This document shows, piece after piece, positions 1-10,202 of a DNA stretch of 64,000 nucleotides (the first letter of the stretch is position 1; each line of letters opens with the position of its first letter). Below the pieces are notes generated by a model. That model was not told where the DNA came from and did no database searches. It worked only from the letters and a program-made list of their open reading frames with translations. The DNA comes from Zoroaster sp. YZ-2022 (lineage: Eukaryota; Echinodermata; Asteroidea; Forcipulatida; Zoroasteridae). The position numbers were made by a program, and so were the translations under genes. The stretch covers positions 16,937,430 through 17,001,429 of the forward strand of contig CM055828.1 of assembly GCA_029582265.1 (NCBI GenBank), read 5' to 3'.

Positions 1-2572
1 GGATTGGTGTACAGTTAAGAGTTGGTGCTACCAGCCCCTCTGTAAAATATTACGTTTCTGACCTTATTAACAAAATTGAAAGAAGGGGAAATAACGAAGT
101 GTAATAGTCAGCAGTTTGGGTTTAAATATTTATTTACTACATTTTAGGCATACATACGAATGAATATCAGTCGTACAACAACATGATAGCGCCCTCTATG
201 GACAACTGTTTCAACCTTCATTCTACTCGGGTTATTTAATTTGACCGTCAGAAACAATAGTCAATCGTTGCAATCTTCAAAAATTATTTAATGTTCTTCC
301 CTTCTCTTTGCTAAGCACGCTGATGGTGTTTGTTGTCAATTAAACGATAATATAAAATATCTTACTTTTTATTTTATTTACACCAATAAATAATGATAAG
401 GAGAGGCGCGTTGTAATATACATACAGCATATTAAAATACCAATTAATGTCGACTACCGCAAATAATCTAACATATAATAAATGCACAACATTTACATCT
501 CAAAGTTTTACTTATGCAATATTTAAAGAGTAGTACAAGGTTAAAATTACTATATTCAATATTTCTACAACGTTTATCGCATAAAGTTTAAATATGACAT
601 TTCACCATAACGCATCACAATAGAATACTCGTGTAATAACAAAATCTAAATTATACAACATTTTGTGAGATTCGTGAGATTGATTTTGAATACTTAACAT
701 AATTATTATCATCGACACTAGGCCTACAAGGCGAATAATTTGCCATTCCTGGTAAATCCCCTGTATGTCCTGAGAGAATAGGCCTACATATACCACTACA
801 TGTATTTAGCAGGCATCGCCATCTGTAACCCTTCCATCTCCCCCTTTCATTTTGTATGAAACTCTGACATCACGAAAATCAGGCCAGGATACGCGAGTGT
901 TGTAATCACTCGTACCATCCATGATCTGTAGCTGAACTGAAGTGGCTGTAGCAGTCAAAATCAGTCAACTGATAATGAAAACGTCATTTTGTTCGTGGCG
1001 TTGGGAAAGTGGCCAGTGAGAACCCCTCTTATAAAGCCACGTTGGAAAGTGACGTTCTAGGTTCATGAAAGATTTGACCTTCGATGTTTACAATTAGAAC
1101 GACTGCCTCTGCCGATTAAACTCTTAAACACTTTAAATTAGCTCAAACGCTATGACAACGACAGTAAATGACAATGTCAAAGGAGAGTGCATTTATAATA
1201 TAGAAGCCAGGGCGGCATCCGGTCTAGCCTGTTGCGACACCGTTCTACCAGATTCTCCCATTCCCATTTCCCGGTCTTAGTCAACAAATGCGATTATTGG
1301 CATTTGTTATTGGTTTTACATGATTCTTGACAAATATTATATACACCGAAAGACAAAAAATACATCAGTGATTCACAAAAAGAGAGCCGGCATATTGTCG
1401 ACAATTGAATCATCCATCTTCGAATGATAACTCTGTCACCAGCTAGGTATGGTTTCAATTTCTCAACGCTACCCGTAAGGGCCTGGGCTTCCCGGCCTGT
1501 GTTATGCTTAGGCCTACATAACTTGCACGTGTTTTTTAAAAGTTCAAGTCACATTACGACCTGATATTAACTGGATGCAATTTTGTGTTATAACATAACA
1601 AAACTTCTATGAGTAATTTTTTTGTGTTTGTATCAAGTAAAACACAACATTTCCCGGCCAATGTTTTCTTTTCTGAAACACATTGACGTTTTTAATAATT
1701 GATACTTTTCAGTACTGATAATTTTGGTTTATCAGAGGCCCTTTTCAAAAGTTTTCTTCGGGGCTGCCAAAAGAACCTACGAGTCTGTGTAAGGACCAGC
1801 AATCCAAAGGATAATAATGTTTTAGTTTTAACAGCAAGGGTGAGGCCTATTTGGCCAATTTGCTGAGGCCTAATATTTTATAGCACCACATCCAGCAGTG
1901 ATCTACTATGGCCATATCTTTAGGATGGAATAGAAAGATATGACTTGGATACCATTACCCACATATTAACATATACAGCGCATGCTAACTCCTGATTCGT
2001 TCTCTAGCAGTGACCTTTGACGTCTTGCGAGGGACAATATCGTCACGATCAGAGCAGACTTTCAACAGGGCATGGAATCGATGTCCTAGTTTAAGATGAA
2101 CACAGTGACTGGAAATTACTGGCTCATTTACGCAGCAGCATCGGTGATGACCTTATTATGCGTGGGTATTACTTTGAGTCACTTAGTTAATCTAAAACTA
2201 GCACACCAATTCGATGCCCTTTTGATCGTGACGATATTGTCCTTTTTAAGTTCAAATTTTACAATGCACAAACTGTGGTGTTCATATTAGACAACACGTC
2301 CAATATGAACACCATGGAGGAATAAAGTTGACACCACTGGTGTTGTTTTAACACCCAGCAGTTTGTACAGGGTAGGCCTAGCAACACTGAAAGCTTATTT
2401 TGTATAATTCAATACTCCTGCAATATAAAGTTACCTCATGTCAACATTTCTTCTGGGCAAATACTTTCCTCCAATGTCCCTGCAATTTTGAAAGTTTGGC
2501 TTTGTTTTTACATTGTAATAGTTATAAAGACTGCCCTCTGTTGTTTTAACTTGTAATTAATACTTGTGTTGT
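1..2572. other. Noncoding region downstream of the neurotrophin exon
   Basis: No convincing gene is visible. The region is AT-rich and includes any 3' UTR of the minus-strand neurotrophin; I could not choose a polyadenylation site. TAGGCCTA occurs at 719, 779, 1509 and 2373. A short palindrome (TGGTGTTCATATT and its complement) lies at about 2277-2318 beside other AACACC/GGTGTT motifs, suggesting a small inverted-repeat element. The short hydrophobic frame at 2096-2290 has no recognisable family. Confidence 0.5.
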
Positions 2573-3427
2573 TCATCGCTCTCTCGATAATGTTGGTTGT
2601 GTGTGTGAGTCGCTTGAGGAATGGGCTGGCCAGTGCCTTCTTATTGCTGGGTTTGGTCTCTGTCTGAAAGCACAGTTACACGACGTACTGATTGTCACCC
2701 AGTTCCAGCCCTGCTCACCCTTAGGTGTGCGTACGACAGCGTACACGAATGATAGTTTCTCCTCGCACTCCGACTCGTACACCGACGGGTCTATCCCAGC
2801 GCATGGCTGGGGAGCTCGCACCGCTTCCTGAGTTCTCTTGCATTTTGTCTGGTAAAACCACTGTTTCATTTGTGTGCCGTCCGAAGTTGTGATTTCATTG
2901 ACTACAGTGACGTTGTTACCGAAGAGGTCGTAAGCCCAGCTTTTCTCCACCCAGTTTGGATCTCGTTCGCAGGCAGCTTGGTACGGTTCGCCCCTCCCCG
3001 TTGTGCTCCGCTTGTCGCGGTGGTGCCTTGCAGTCACTTCGTTCATATCCGTGCTCAGTACAGCCTCTGGCGACCATGGAGGATTGACTGGTTTGACTGG
3101 AGAAAAGACTACTAAGTCTGACACGTAGGTCGGTATTTCATTTAGGATGTCGCTAGATCTCAATGGGATAACTTCGTTGTCTTTGCTTCTGTGCCGGTTG
3201 TGATGGCGGTGATGCCGACGACTGTTTGAGCTGTGGTCGTGTTTGCAGCCGCGTTCTTTTCCGTCGCCGTGATAATTAGTTTGATGTCTCTTACGTGTTA
3301 CTGTCCCTGTCAGTGTGTCGTTGGACCAGTGACTTTTTTTGTAGTCTGATAGTTGCAAGGGGGCAGCGTTGCAGATAGCCCACGGTAGCAAGAAGACTGC
3401 TAAGGTTAGAAGGCGTCTTAAGCACAA
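2573..3427 (-). CDS. Neurotrophin (NGF/BDNF-like) precursor, final coding exon, 5' partial
   Basis: This exon encodes 284 residues and a stop. Neurotrophins are secreted dimeric growth factors that act on Trk and p75 receptors. Seen: a hydrophobic stretch at residues 6-18 followed by CNA-APL fits a signal peptide; a His/Arg-rich segment at about 62-81 lies in the pro-region; RDKR at 137-140 (bases 3008-3019) is a furin-type site; the predicted mature part is 141-284. Six cysteines at 153, 196, 209, 221, 250 and 252 match the NGF cystine knot: gaps 43, 13, 12, 29, 2 against 43, 10, 12, 28, 2. Family signatures are KQWFYQTKC, CAGID and the terminal CNC. N-glycosylation sequons are N36 (NDT) and N172 (NVT). 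A tail of about 32 residues follows the last cysteine, longer than in vertebrate forms. No ATG occurs in frame before residue 128, so the start codon must lie on an upstream exon. The paralogue type cannot be assigned; the family call is firm. Confidence 0.93.
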   Translation of the reverse strand: MCLRRLLTLAVFLLPWAICNAAPLQLSDYKKSHWSNDTLTGTVTRKRHQTNYHGDGKERGCKHDHSSNSRRHHRHHNRHRSKDNEVIPLRSSDILNEIPTYVSDLVVFSPVKPVNPPWSPEAVLSTDMNEVTARHHRDKRSTTGRGEPYQAACERDPNWVEKSWAYDLFGNNVTVVNEITTSDGTQMKQWFYQTKCKRTQEAVRAPQPCAGIDPSVYESECEEKLSFVYAVVRTPKGEQGWNWVTISTSCNCAFRQRPNPAIRRHWPAHSSSDSHTQPTLSRER

Positions 3428-3476
3428 CTGTGGACAGGAAAGAGAAAAGACAACGAGTGGAATAAAACAAGTAAAC
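3428..3476 (-). promoter_or_regulatory. 3' splice site (acceptor) of the neurotrophin coding exon
   Basis: On the minus strand a long pyrimidine-rich tract ends in TTTCCTGTCCACAG immediately before the exon's first in-frame codon (TTG). The reading frame stays open to a stop at 3527-3529 without any ATG. Vertebrate neurotrophin genes also place a splice acceptor just upstream of the single exon that encodes the precursor. Here the acceptor implies phase 0 and a missing start-codon exon. Confidence 0.8.
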
Positions 3477-3530
3477 ACATCATATAAATGCAAAGGAAAA
3501 GCTAGATATGGGTCGAGTTTTTGCAGTTAC

Positions 3531-3558
3531 CCCCCCCCCTTCGTACAAGGGGGGGGGT
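3531..3558. repeat. Poly-C / poly-G hairpin
   Basis: A run of nine or more C is followed by TTCGTACAA and a run of nine or more G. The two runs pair to form a stable hairpin, and either strand could also form G-quadruplex or i-motif structure. It lies about 100 bp upstream of the neurotrophin splice acceptor, so probably in its intron. Confidence 0.75.
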
Positions 3559-3907
3559 TGACACAAAGAATTACACATATGACGTAGACAATAGTTGCTT
3601 ATTTGCCTGACGAATATAGGCGCGAAGAGGTGATGGGAAAATACCCCCTTTCCCACGCCCCCCGCGAAGGAACCACTGTATATAAGTTCATGGTTGAATC
3701 CCACAATATTAGGCTTCCGTGTTGTGCTTGCTGCGTGAGTTCCAAACTTTGGGCTGTAAACCAATGACGAGCAGTGTGAAGCCTTTACGCAACAAATCTT
3801 TACAACAAAACTTTGCACTCGTCGCAAGGCATTCTTCTGTTGGGGGAATTGTGAGTTTCACTGCTGGTTTCTTCCTCAATTCTGATAGAAAGCTTGTTGC
3901 ACACAGG

Positions 3908-4347
3908 GGCCAATTTCACATATAAGCAGAAAAATTGCTTACCAGAAATATTGGCTTAGCGGATCTCTTTGGTCACCAGCCAAAATGTAATTCAACTTCA
4001 TGCATTTTGGCGGGTAGTCTGATTTTTTTTATGCTTAGTAAAAATCGTCCCTAATTTGCCATAGTGACCAATCCGACTTTTTTCAATTTTAAGTTTTCCC
4101 GCCCATTAGTACGTTCAGGAAGAGACCTACCATTGTATCTAATCCACATGCATGTATTCCTTATAGTTTTGGAGATAGAGCATGCATTCAAATGACGAAT
4201 GCTCTAACTGGCTATTTTTGTAATTTGGCAAAGTGACCGTTCCGCATATGCCAACTTAATTCGGGATTGGTCACTATGGCAAATTAGGGACGAAATGTGT
4301 GTTTACCATTTGTTTTCCTGCTTAGTAGCAGCTATATAAAATTGGCC
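3908..4347. mobile_element. Nonautonomous inverted-repeat element (MITE)
   Basis: The ends carry GGCCAATTT in opposite orientation, followed on both sides by related ATATA and AAGCAG motifs. Inside, a second inverted pair is very clear: TCGTCCCTAATTTGCC near 4048 and its complement near 4275, each with GTGACCAATCC. There is no transposase frame. The target duplication is not resolved, so the superfamily is not assigned. Confidence 0.65.
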
Positions 4348-5510
4348 ACATATCTATTTCTGTTTAACGATCATCAGAAGCCCATTGGAAATACATTGAC
4401 CATCTTTTTCTTTAAGGATTTACACAAGAAATTAGAAAGCTTGGGACTTGCGGTTTAACGTATGTGTTGTAAAGACTCCAAATCTTATTAACAAAGTCAA
4501 AATTCTGCCTCAAGAATCATTTTGAACGTTAACGGTATTAACAGTATATGCCAGCTTTGGAACCGGAGGTAGCGAAAAGAATGCGCATACTACCAATGCG
4601 CGCGCGATATTATATCGACTTACAAACTGGATAGAAGCCAAACGTCCGTCCAGCCACATTGGCCAGCACGTTTCTGACAAAAAAAAATGGAGTGTTCTTT
4701 TCCATTTATAATCGGCAGCTTTATGGACATTGAAAGAGAAGAACAGCACTTTAACATCGATATAATAATTTTGGTTTGGGGAAATTGGAAATTACTAATG
4801 TATGGCCTTGAGTCACAAGGTATGGAACCTTGGTATTTGATTACATTTTATCATCAATCACCCCCTTTCTTTCACAACAAAAGAAAATACCGAGTCACGT
4901 AGGTCTATCTATATTACCAAGACGGACGGTGACTAACATAATGACACCACGGAGTAGTGTAATTAAGTTACATGTTGTTTTGGCGTTTCGTGGAGAATGT
5001 GTCCTTGCTATAATTTTGCTCTTTGAACCTTTGAAGTTTAATAACGCGGCCGAGCTTTGCAAAGGTAGTGAGTTGATGTTGATCAAGTCCTTAGAATAAT
5101 ACGTCGCGACTGATTTACACCTCATTGACTGATTTACTAAAGTAGCACATTCTGTTCTACAAATAAATAAACTGCTGTGTTATAGCAACATCATGAGGTA
5201 AATGAATGCATTTCAGTCCTAGGCTGAAAGCTATTGCTAAATCATAAGTGATGACAGCGCCCTACAAACCATCATTTCAAAAAATAATATACAAGGTGGT
5301 AGGTAGGCCCTCGTTCTGGTGTTCTGGTCCTCGAAAAGCATCACCAAAGGAGGAACCTCGATCCGTCGGCCCATATGAGTCTGAACCAATGACACCACGT
5401 CTGATGAATCATAGATCCGACGGGAGACGGCCCATTAGTCCGATAGCTCGTGTTCCAACGTCGGGAAATCTTATGTTCAGACTGATGGTCCGTCGGTACC
5501 TTGGATCAGC
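4348..5510. other. Noncoding stretch, no gene recognised
   Basis: Only short frames without family resemblance are present. Around 5360-5500 several copies of a GTCCGTCGG/CCGACGG-type motif with GGCCCAT recur, which may be a decayed repeat related to the CCGACAG-rich stretch at 58160-58450. Confidence 0.4.
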
Positions 5511-5624
5511 GTTGTAGTCGAGTGTTTTTTCATGAGTACGAGTACTTTTTCATAAGTAAGTGTACGAGTACGACAAAATAAAAACCTGTGAGTACGAGCA
5601 CGAGCACGAGTGCGAGAACTACAA
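5511..5624. mobile_element. Short GTACGA-rich repeat element
   Basis: It begins GTTGTAGTCG and ends GAACTACAAC, giving inverted termini (GTTGTAGT). The interior is TTTTTTCATGAGTACGAGTAC followed by degenerate GAGTAC/GAGCAC hexamers. The same leader and hexamers occur in the large array at 33958-35042, so both appear to belong to one dispersed family. Confidence 0.5.
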
Positions 5625-6597
5625 CTCTGCATTGGATACTTTTTAAATGGTTCATTGATCCGACTAATGAGATGAAAGGATGCAAGAATAGCAAGATAAA
5701 TTATAATAATGCCACAATCTCCATTTTGCCGGCTGATTGCCCATTTCGTATACACTGTAGCGGTGACAATACACCCAGTTTCCGAGACAAGGGCATCGTG
5801 GGTGTGTTTATGGAGTCAATAGCGCCTAACCAGCCACACTACATTCCCCAGCTGTAGCAACGCCCTCAACAGGTAGTGCACGGAGCGAATCTGTGAAAAG
5901 GCTTCGCCACTCCACCGTTTTTAAAGGCAATGTGTGTTTGAAAGTTATGAAATCTGCATGGAGGTCACAGGCTCAAGTCCCGTTTTATATGTAAATTTGT
6001 CCTTGTTCAATCAAAACATTTATTTAAATATTCGCACAGTGGTTAATATAGGGCAGCATTCTGTACTATGGTTAACTGTGGTTCAACAACTGAATTATTT
6101 TATCAAGTAGCAAGCGTTGTCTAATGATTTTTTGGAAAATATGGAAGTATAATATAGCTATATATACTGAACCTGTAGCTGGTTTACAAACGTCGTTTAC
6201 GTATGAGACGATTAAGTAATTCGGACAGTAAAACGCAATCGCTGCGAGCTGTTACCACACTCAAAGCCCTAAAGGTCGACATATCAATATGGTTTAAAAT
6301 CACAAACGATAAGTATTCTGACCGTGTGCGGGCCCACCCATGGTTCTTATATTACGAAGGGCTTGGGCTAAATGGAGAGACTGCTGGGTGCAGAAATTCA
6401 TGCAAACAACGTACACAGCGTGAACCGGGAAAAGTACGGGGCAGCGGAGCAATACAATAATTATACACACCAAATCAATAATGTTGCGTTGTTAACATGC
6501 ATGGGTCAACCATCTCTTTCTTCCTCCATGACCATTATTTTTAATTTGTCCATAATAGTCCAACTTCCGAGTTGAAAAATGTACATTTTATGATAAC
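5625..6597. other. Noncoding stretch, nothing recognised
   Basis: Short overlapping frames only, with no recognisable domain, splice pattern or repeat. Confidence 0.4.
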
Positions 6598-6848
6598 AGC
6601 ATGCCATTTTGTCCGGGGGTTCAGAATGGGTGTAATATCATTTTCAGAGTTGGACCCATCTTGGGTCTCACCTATCTTGGGGTGGGGCTAGATTTTCTTT
6701 TAAGTAGGGGCACAACACCAAAAACGAGAAACGTGCACCCACTTTCGAAAAATCTAAACCTGCCCACAAAATAGTGAGACCCAAGATGAGCGCTAAAATG
6801 ATATTTGGCCCTTTTTGAACTCCCATATAAAATGTCATGCATTTACCC
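6598..6848. mobile_element. Foldback (inverted-repeat) element
   Basis: Two imperfect inverted arms of roughly 110 bp meet near 6720. The left arm includes CATCTTGGGTCTCAC, the right arm GTGAGACCCAAGATG; outer parts share ATATCATTTT/AAAATGATAT and GCATG ends. It has no coding capacity. It is probably a decayed MITE; the class is unknown. Confidence 0.6.
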
Positions 6849-7755
6849 AAAAATGCACAATTTGTCCCCATGGTGTCCTTATATATTTATTGACATTGAG
6901 TATCGGAAGAATTTCAAATATTCTTAACTTTTCACAGAACGTTTTGTTTGAATAATCACTTTCGGAAAGATAAATGTCAGTTGTAACAATTACGAGTTAC
7001 AATGCATGCCTGCACGTTTTTCCACATTCCTGTTGGGACATAAACTCCGTGACACTGAAAGTTCACGAGTGTCAACATTTAAAAAAAAAACTATATGCAA
7101 AATATTATTCCCCAGAGTTTGTGAATTTCCAAGTAAAAGCATTTAACTATGTGCTGAGAGGTTACGGAGAACTCATCAGTCATCAGTGTATTTTGTTAAT
7201 CTCACAAGTATTCACTTCGGTTAAAATACGGATCAGTCACAAAAACATAACGTGAGCGGGCCTTACCCTTTTTCTTGAAACAAATATTCACTGACCTAAC
7301 CACAAAATAATAAACATGCTTTAAACAGCAACAGTAAGACTAAAAGAACTTGTTTGAAGGACCACCACGGATGCTCACGGAAGTTTCATAATAATAATAA
7401 CGGCAATGATGTTACTAAGGTACATTCCAATCCAAACTTAATGACACTGAAATTAAATCTAAAACAATTGACATGATGCAGCTGGAGAACCATACACAAC
7501 GCCCCCAGAACACTTTGACAGCGTATGATACATGTACATGTCGAACAAGACGGAGGTGAATGAGAGGTTGGTAGGCAGCCAGAGATAGCGGCTACCGGGC
7601 TATATCTGGTTCTCCGTTATGATGACTTAGAATTCAAGCGACGGAAAACGCCAATAGTTGTCGTTACGTTGTGGTATGACCGATTATTACGTGAAAATGA
7701 ACTGGCGTTCGTGTTATGATTTTATGACTTATGACAAGGATCATTGTGTGAGATA
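6849..7755. other. Noncoding stretch, no gene recognised
   Basis: AT-rich sequence with short unrecognised frames and a brief (ATA)n run near 7390. Confidence 0.4.
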
Positions 7756-7882
7756 GACCGTGTCCGAATTAAGCATTTTTGGCTACGGCTATGGCTATTG
7801 GCTGCAGCAGCAATGCTGAAGTATATGAAGAAACAGTGATCTAGCCATAGCCGTACTCAAAGCCGTGATTTCGGAAACGGCC
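7756..7882. mobile_element. Small MITE, copy 1 of a two-copy family
   Basis: Inverted ends GACCGTGTCCGAA and TTCGGAAACGGCC flank about 100 bp with GGCTATGGCTATTGG-like sequence. A close relative lies at 30647-30772 with the same order of motifs (TTGGC, GCAATGCTGAA, GAAGAAACAGT, CTAGCCATAGCC). Target duplications are not clear. Confidence 0.65.
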
Positions 7883-10140
7883 TTATACAAAACAAATATC
7901 GAGTGCCTTTATTTCGTAAAATGGAAGACTTGTATCACAAGGTAACATCTGAACTGAATCACGAGGCACCGAGGCGAAGGGTAAGGCTTGCTATCTTATA
8001 GTTTTGAAGCAAAGGAGCAATGGTAAAACGAGTGGATGGATCACACGTGATGTGTGTTCCACCAATCAAATAACGAGGATCTGTGTGTGAGTGGTATATG
8101 CACGGCCCGAGTTATCGAGCTTCTACACGTAAACAGCATTCTATCTTTTATGTTACAAAGAACGGGACAGCATTCTTCGCCGAATAATCTTTTGGGGGAA
8201 AGGAAAATATAGAAATCAGTTAAAATTGTCAATTGATCATGTTTTATAAATAAACAAAACCAATCATGCTTGCGTGGAGTTTAATTTGTGTGAAAACAAT
8301 TTTCTCCAATACTGCTTACTGTTATTTATCTACATGACAAAGTGTACCCTGACACTAAAGTAAAAAATACAATTATTTTAAATGGAATAAGATTTAGAGT
8401 TTCTCAAAATGTCATTGCTTACCTTCAAAAATGTATTATTGTTTTTTTAAATGAAGAATGTGTTTTTTGTTATAATGTGAGTGTACAGTCATATTTGTTT
8501 TTCATGTAGGTTTTAATTAGAGAATAACTGATTAATTAATTGATTGGTGAAGATTTAAAAATGTATACAGCGTATTTTATATAAAATATAATTGATAATC
8601 TTTTACCAATATCGTATTAGATGTCCGTGCGTGCATTCACAGTGAAGATAAACACAAAAATACCAATTTGACAGAATGTCCAGCTCAAATGGTCCGTACT
8701 CAAATTCCATGCAGAAGTTCAGTCACAATTTCGGTTAAATATACAAATACGTTTTAAGATGTATGCCTATACTAAATCAATGGCAAATTACTCAACAAAG
8801 GAACACGATGAAGAACACGTATGTTATATGGTTGGTGTCAATAACCTTCTCACCAAACGGATCCTTTCATCTCATACTTTGACCATATTTGGGCAATTAG
8901 CAAACGTGTGCAATGACAAGAGCAGACCTATGGTGGTTGAATAGAGGGCATATGATATAAGCAGGCACACAATAATGTAATTTTACATGCATTTCGGATA
9001 AATAATTGTGAATTTTTCCACTATTCTTTCCTTCCCCATGCTGCCAATAGAAAGATTACTGTCGCTGGCAACCACTGCAACAAAAAACCCAATACTGTTA
9101 GTGTTAGCGTTTTAGGTAATACACTAGGCCTATATGAAAATCATATAATAATTATTGTATAAATATTATATTTGTATGCATATAATATGTACTCATAGGC
9201 CTATCCTTAAATTGACTGACTTACTGCTGACAGACTAACTAGATGAAATGTTGATTGATTGATTGATTTGTTTTATGAAATTGTTTATTATCATTTCCTA
9301 TGTTTATAAATTTATCTATTGTATGTCTCCCCCCCTCCTTCAACCCCAGACGATATATGGAAAGGTTGGTAAGACTTAGGCCTATTTACTTTACTAGGAA
9401 ACATGTACACGGTAACTTTCGAAGGGGTGTACGTGTGGCCGGCCAAGTGAACCTCACTAAATATTTATATTGCGTGCGTTGCGGGGGCTTTATTATTAAA
9501 CATAGGCCTACGAAAATGTCTACGCATGTTTCTCAGGACCACTGGACGATCAGAAGCTCTTTATAGTAAAATATATTTGGACATGTAGGGCCTATATAAC
9601 ACATTGTTGTATAGCTACCATAACATTATACTGTTTGGCTCAACTGAACAGCTTATGGATGCGTAAAGGCAAGGGGTTACATGTTTTCATGGTCTGCATG
9701 ATGGAGACATCTTAAAATAATTTTGAACGCCCCTTACGATTCTGCACAGAAAGTGTAAACCGCCGGCAAATTGGTTTAGAGCACCGCAAGTGTTATTTTG
9801 CAAATATTCTAGATGTGATTCTTATTTTAAATGTACATCAGCTCAGTAAGAATACACATATTAAATGGCACACAGAAGTTACACTTAGCGTAAATGTTCA
9901 CAAATTCAGTTCGGCTACATAATACATGCACAATTTACACGAGTAACATAGGCCTATAGCTCAAATATTATCTCTTACGAGAAAGATACATTGACATTGA
10001 AAATGCATTCTTACGAACTGGTACCGAGCTAGCTGAAAATAACTTGACAGATGCCAATTGGTCTGATTTACGGTTACTGACACACCCATATATCCTTAGT
10101 TTATTTTGACAGGTCTAAATTTAGACATCTTGGGAAAAAA
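7883..10140. other. Noncoding region with clustered TAGGCCTA palindromes
   Basis: No gene is recognised. TAGGCCTA occurs five times between 9125 and 9956 (9125, 9196, 9377, 9503, 9949). An (ATTG)n run at about 9250-9268 could be the tail of a minus-strand LINE. Confidence 0.4.
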
Positions 10141-10202
10141 GGTCTACAAACCATAGTTCGTAGAGTATATCAAGGTCTACAAACCATAGTTCGTAGAGTA
10201 TA
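10141..10202. repeat. Tandem duplication, 33-bp period
   Basis: Two identical 29-bp blocks beginning GGTCTACAAACCATAG start at 10141 and 10174, separated by four bases. Each block is itself partly palindromic (CTACAAACCATAGTTCGTAG). Confidence 0.85.

Noticed and set aside
2096..2290. Small membrane protein
   Set aside because: Hydrophobic but short, and it runs into an inverted-repeat element; no homologous family or supporting signal is recognised.
2573..3493. Neurotrophin frame extended to position 3493 as a complete coding sequence
   Set aside because: The codon at 3491-3493 is TTG, not ATG, and the extra residues are encoded by the pyrimidine tract of a splice acceptor.
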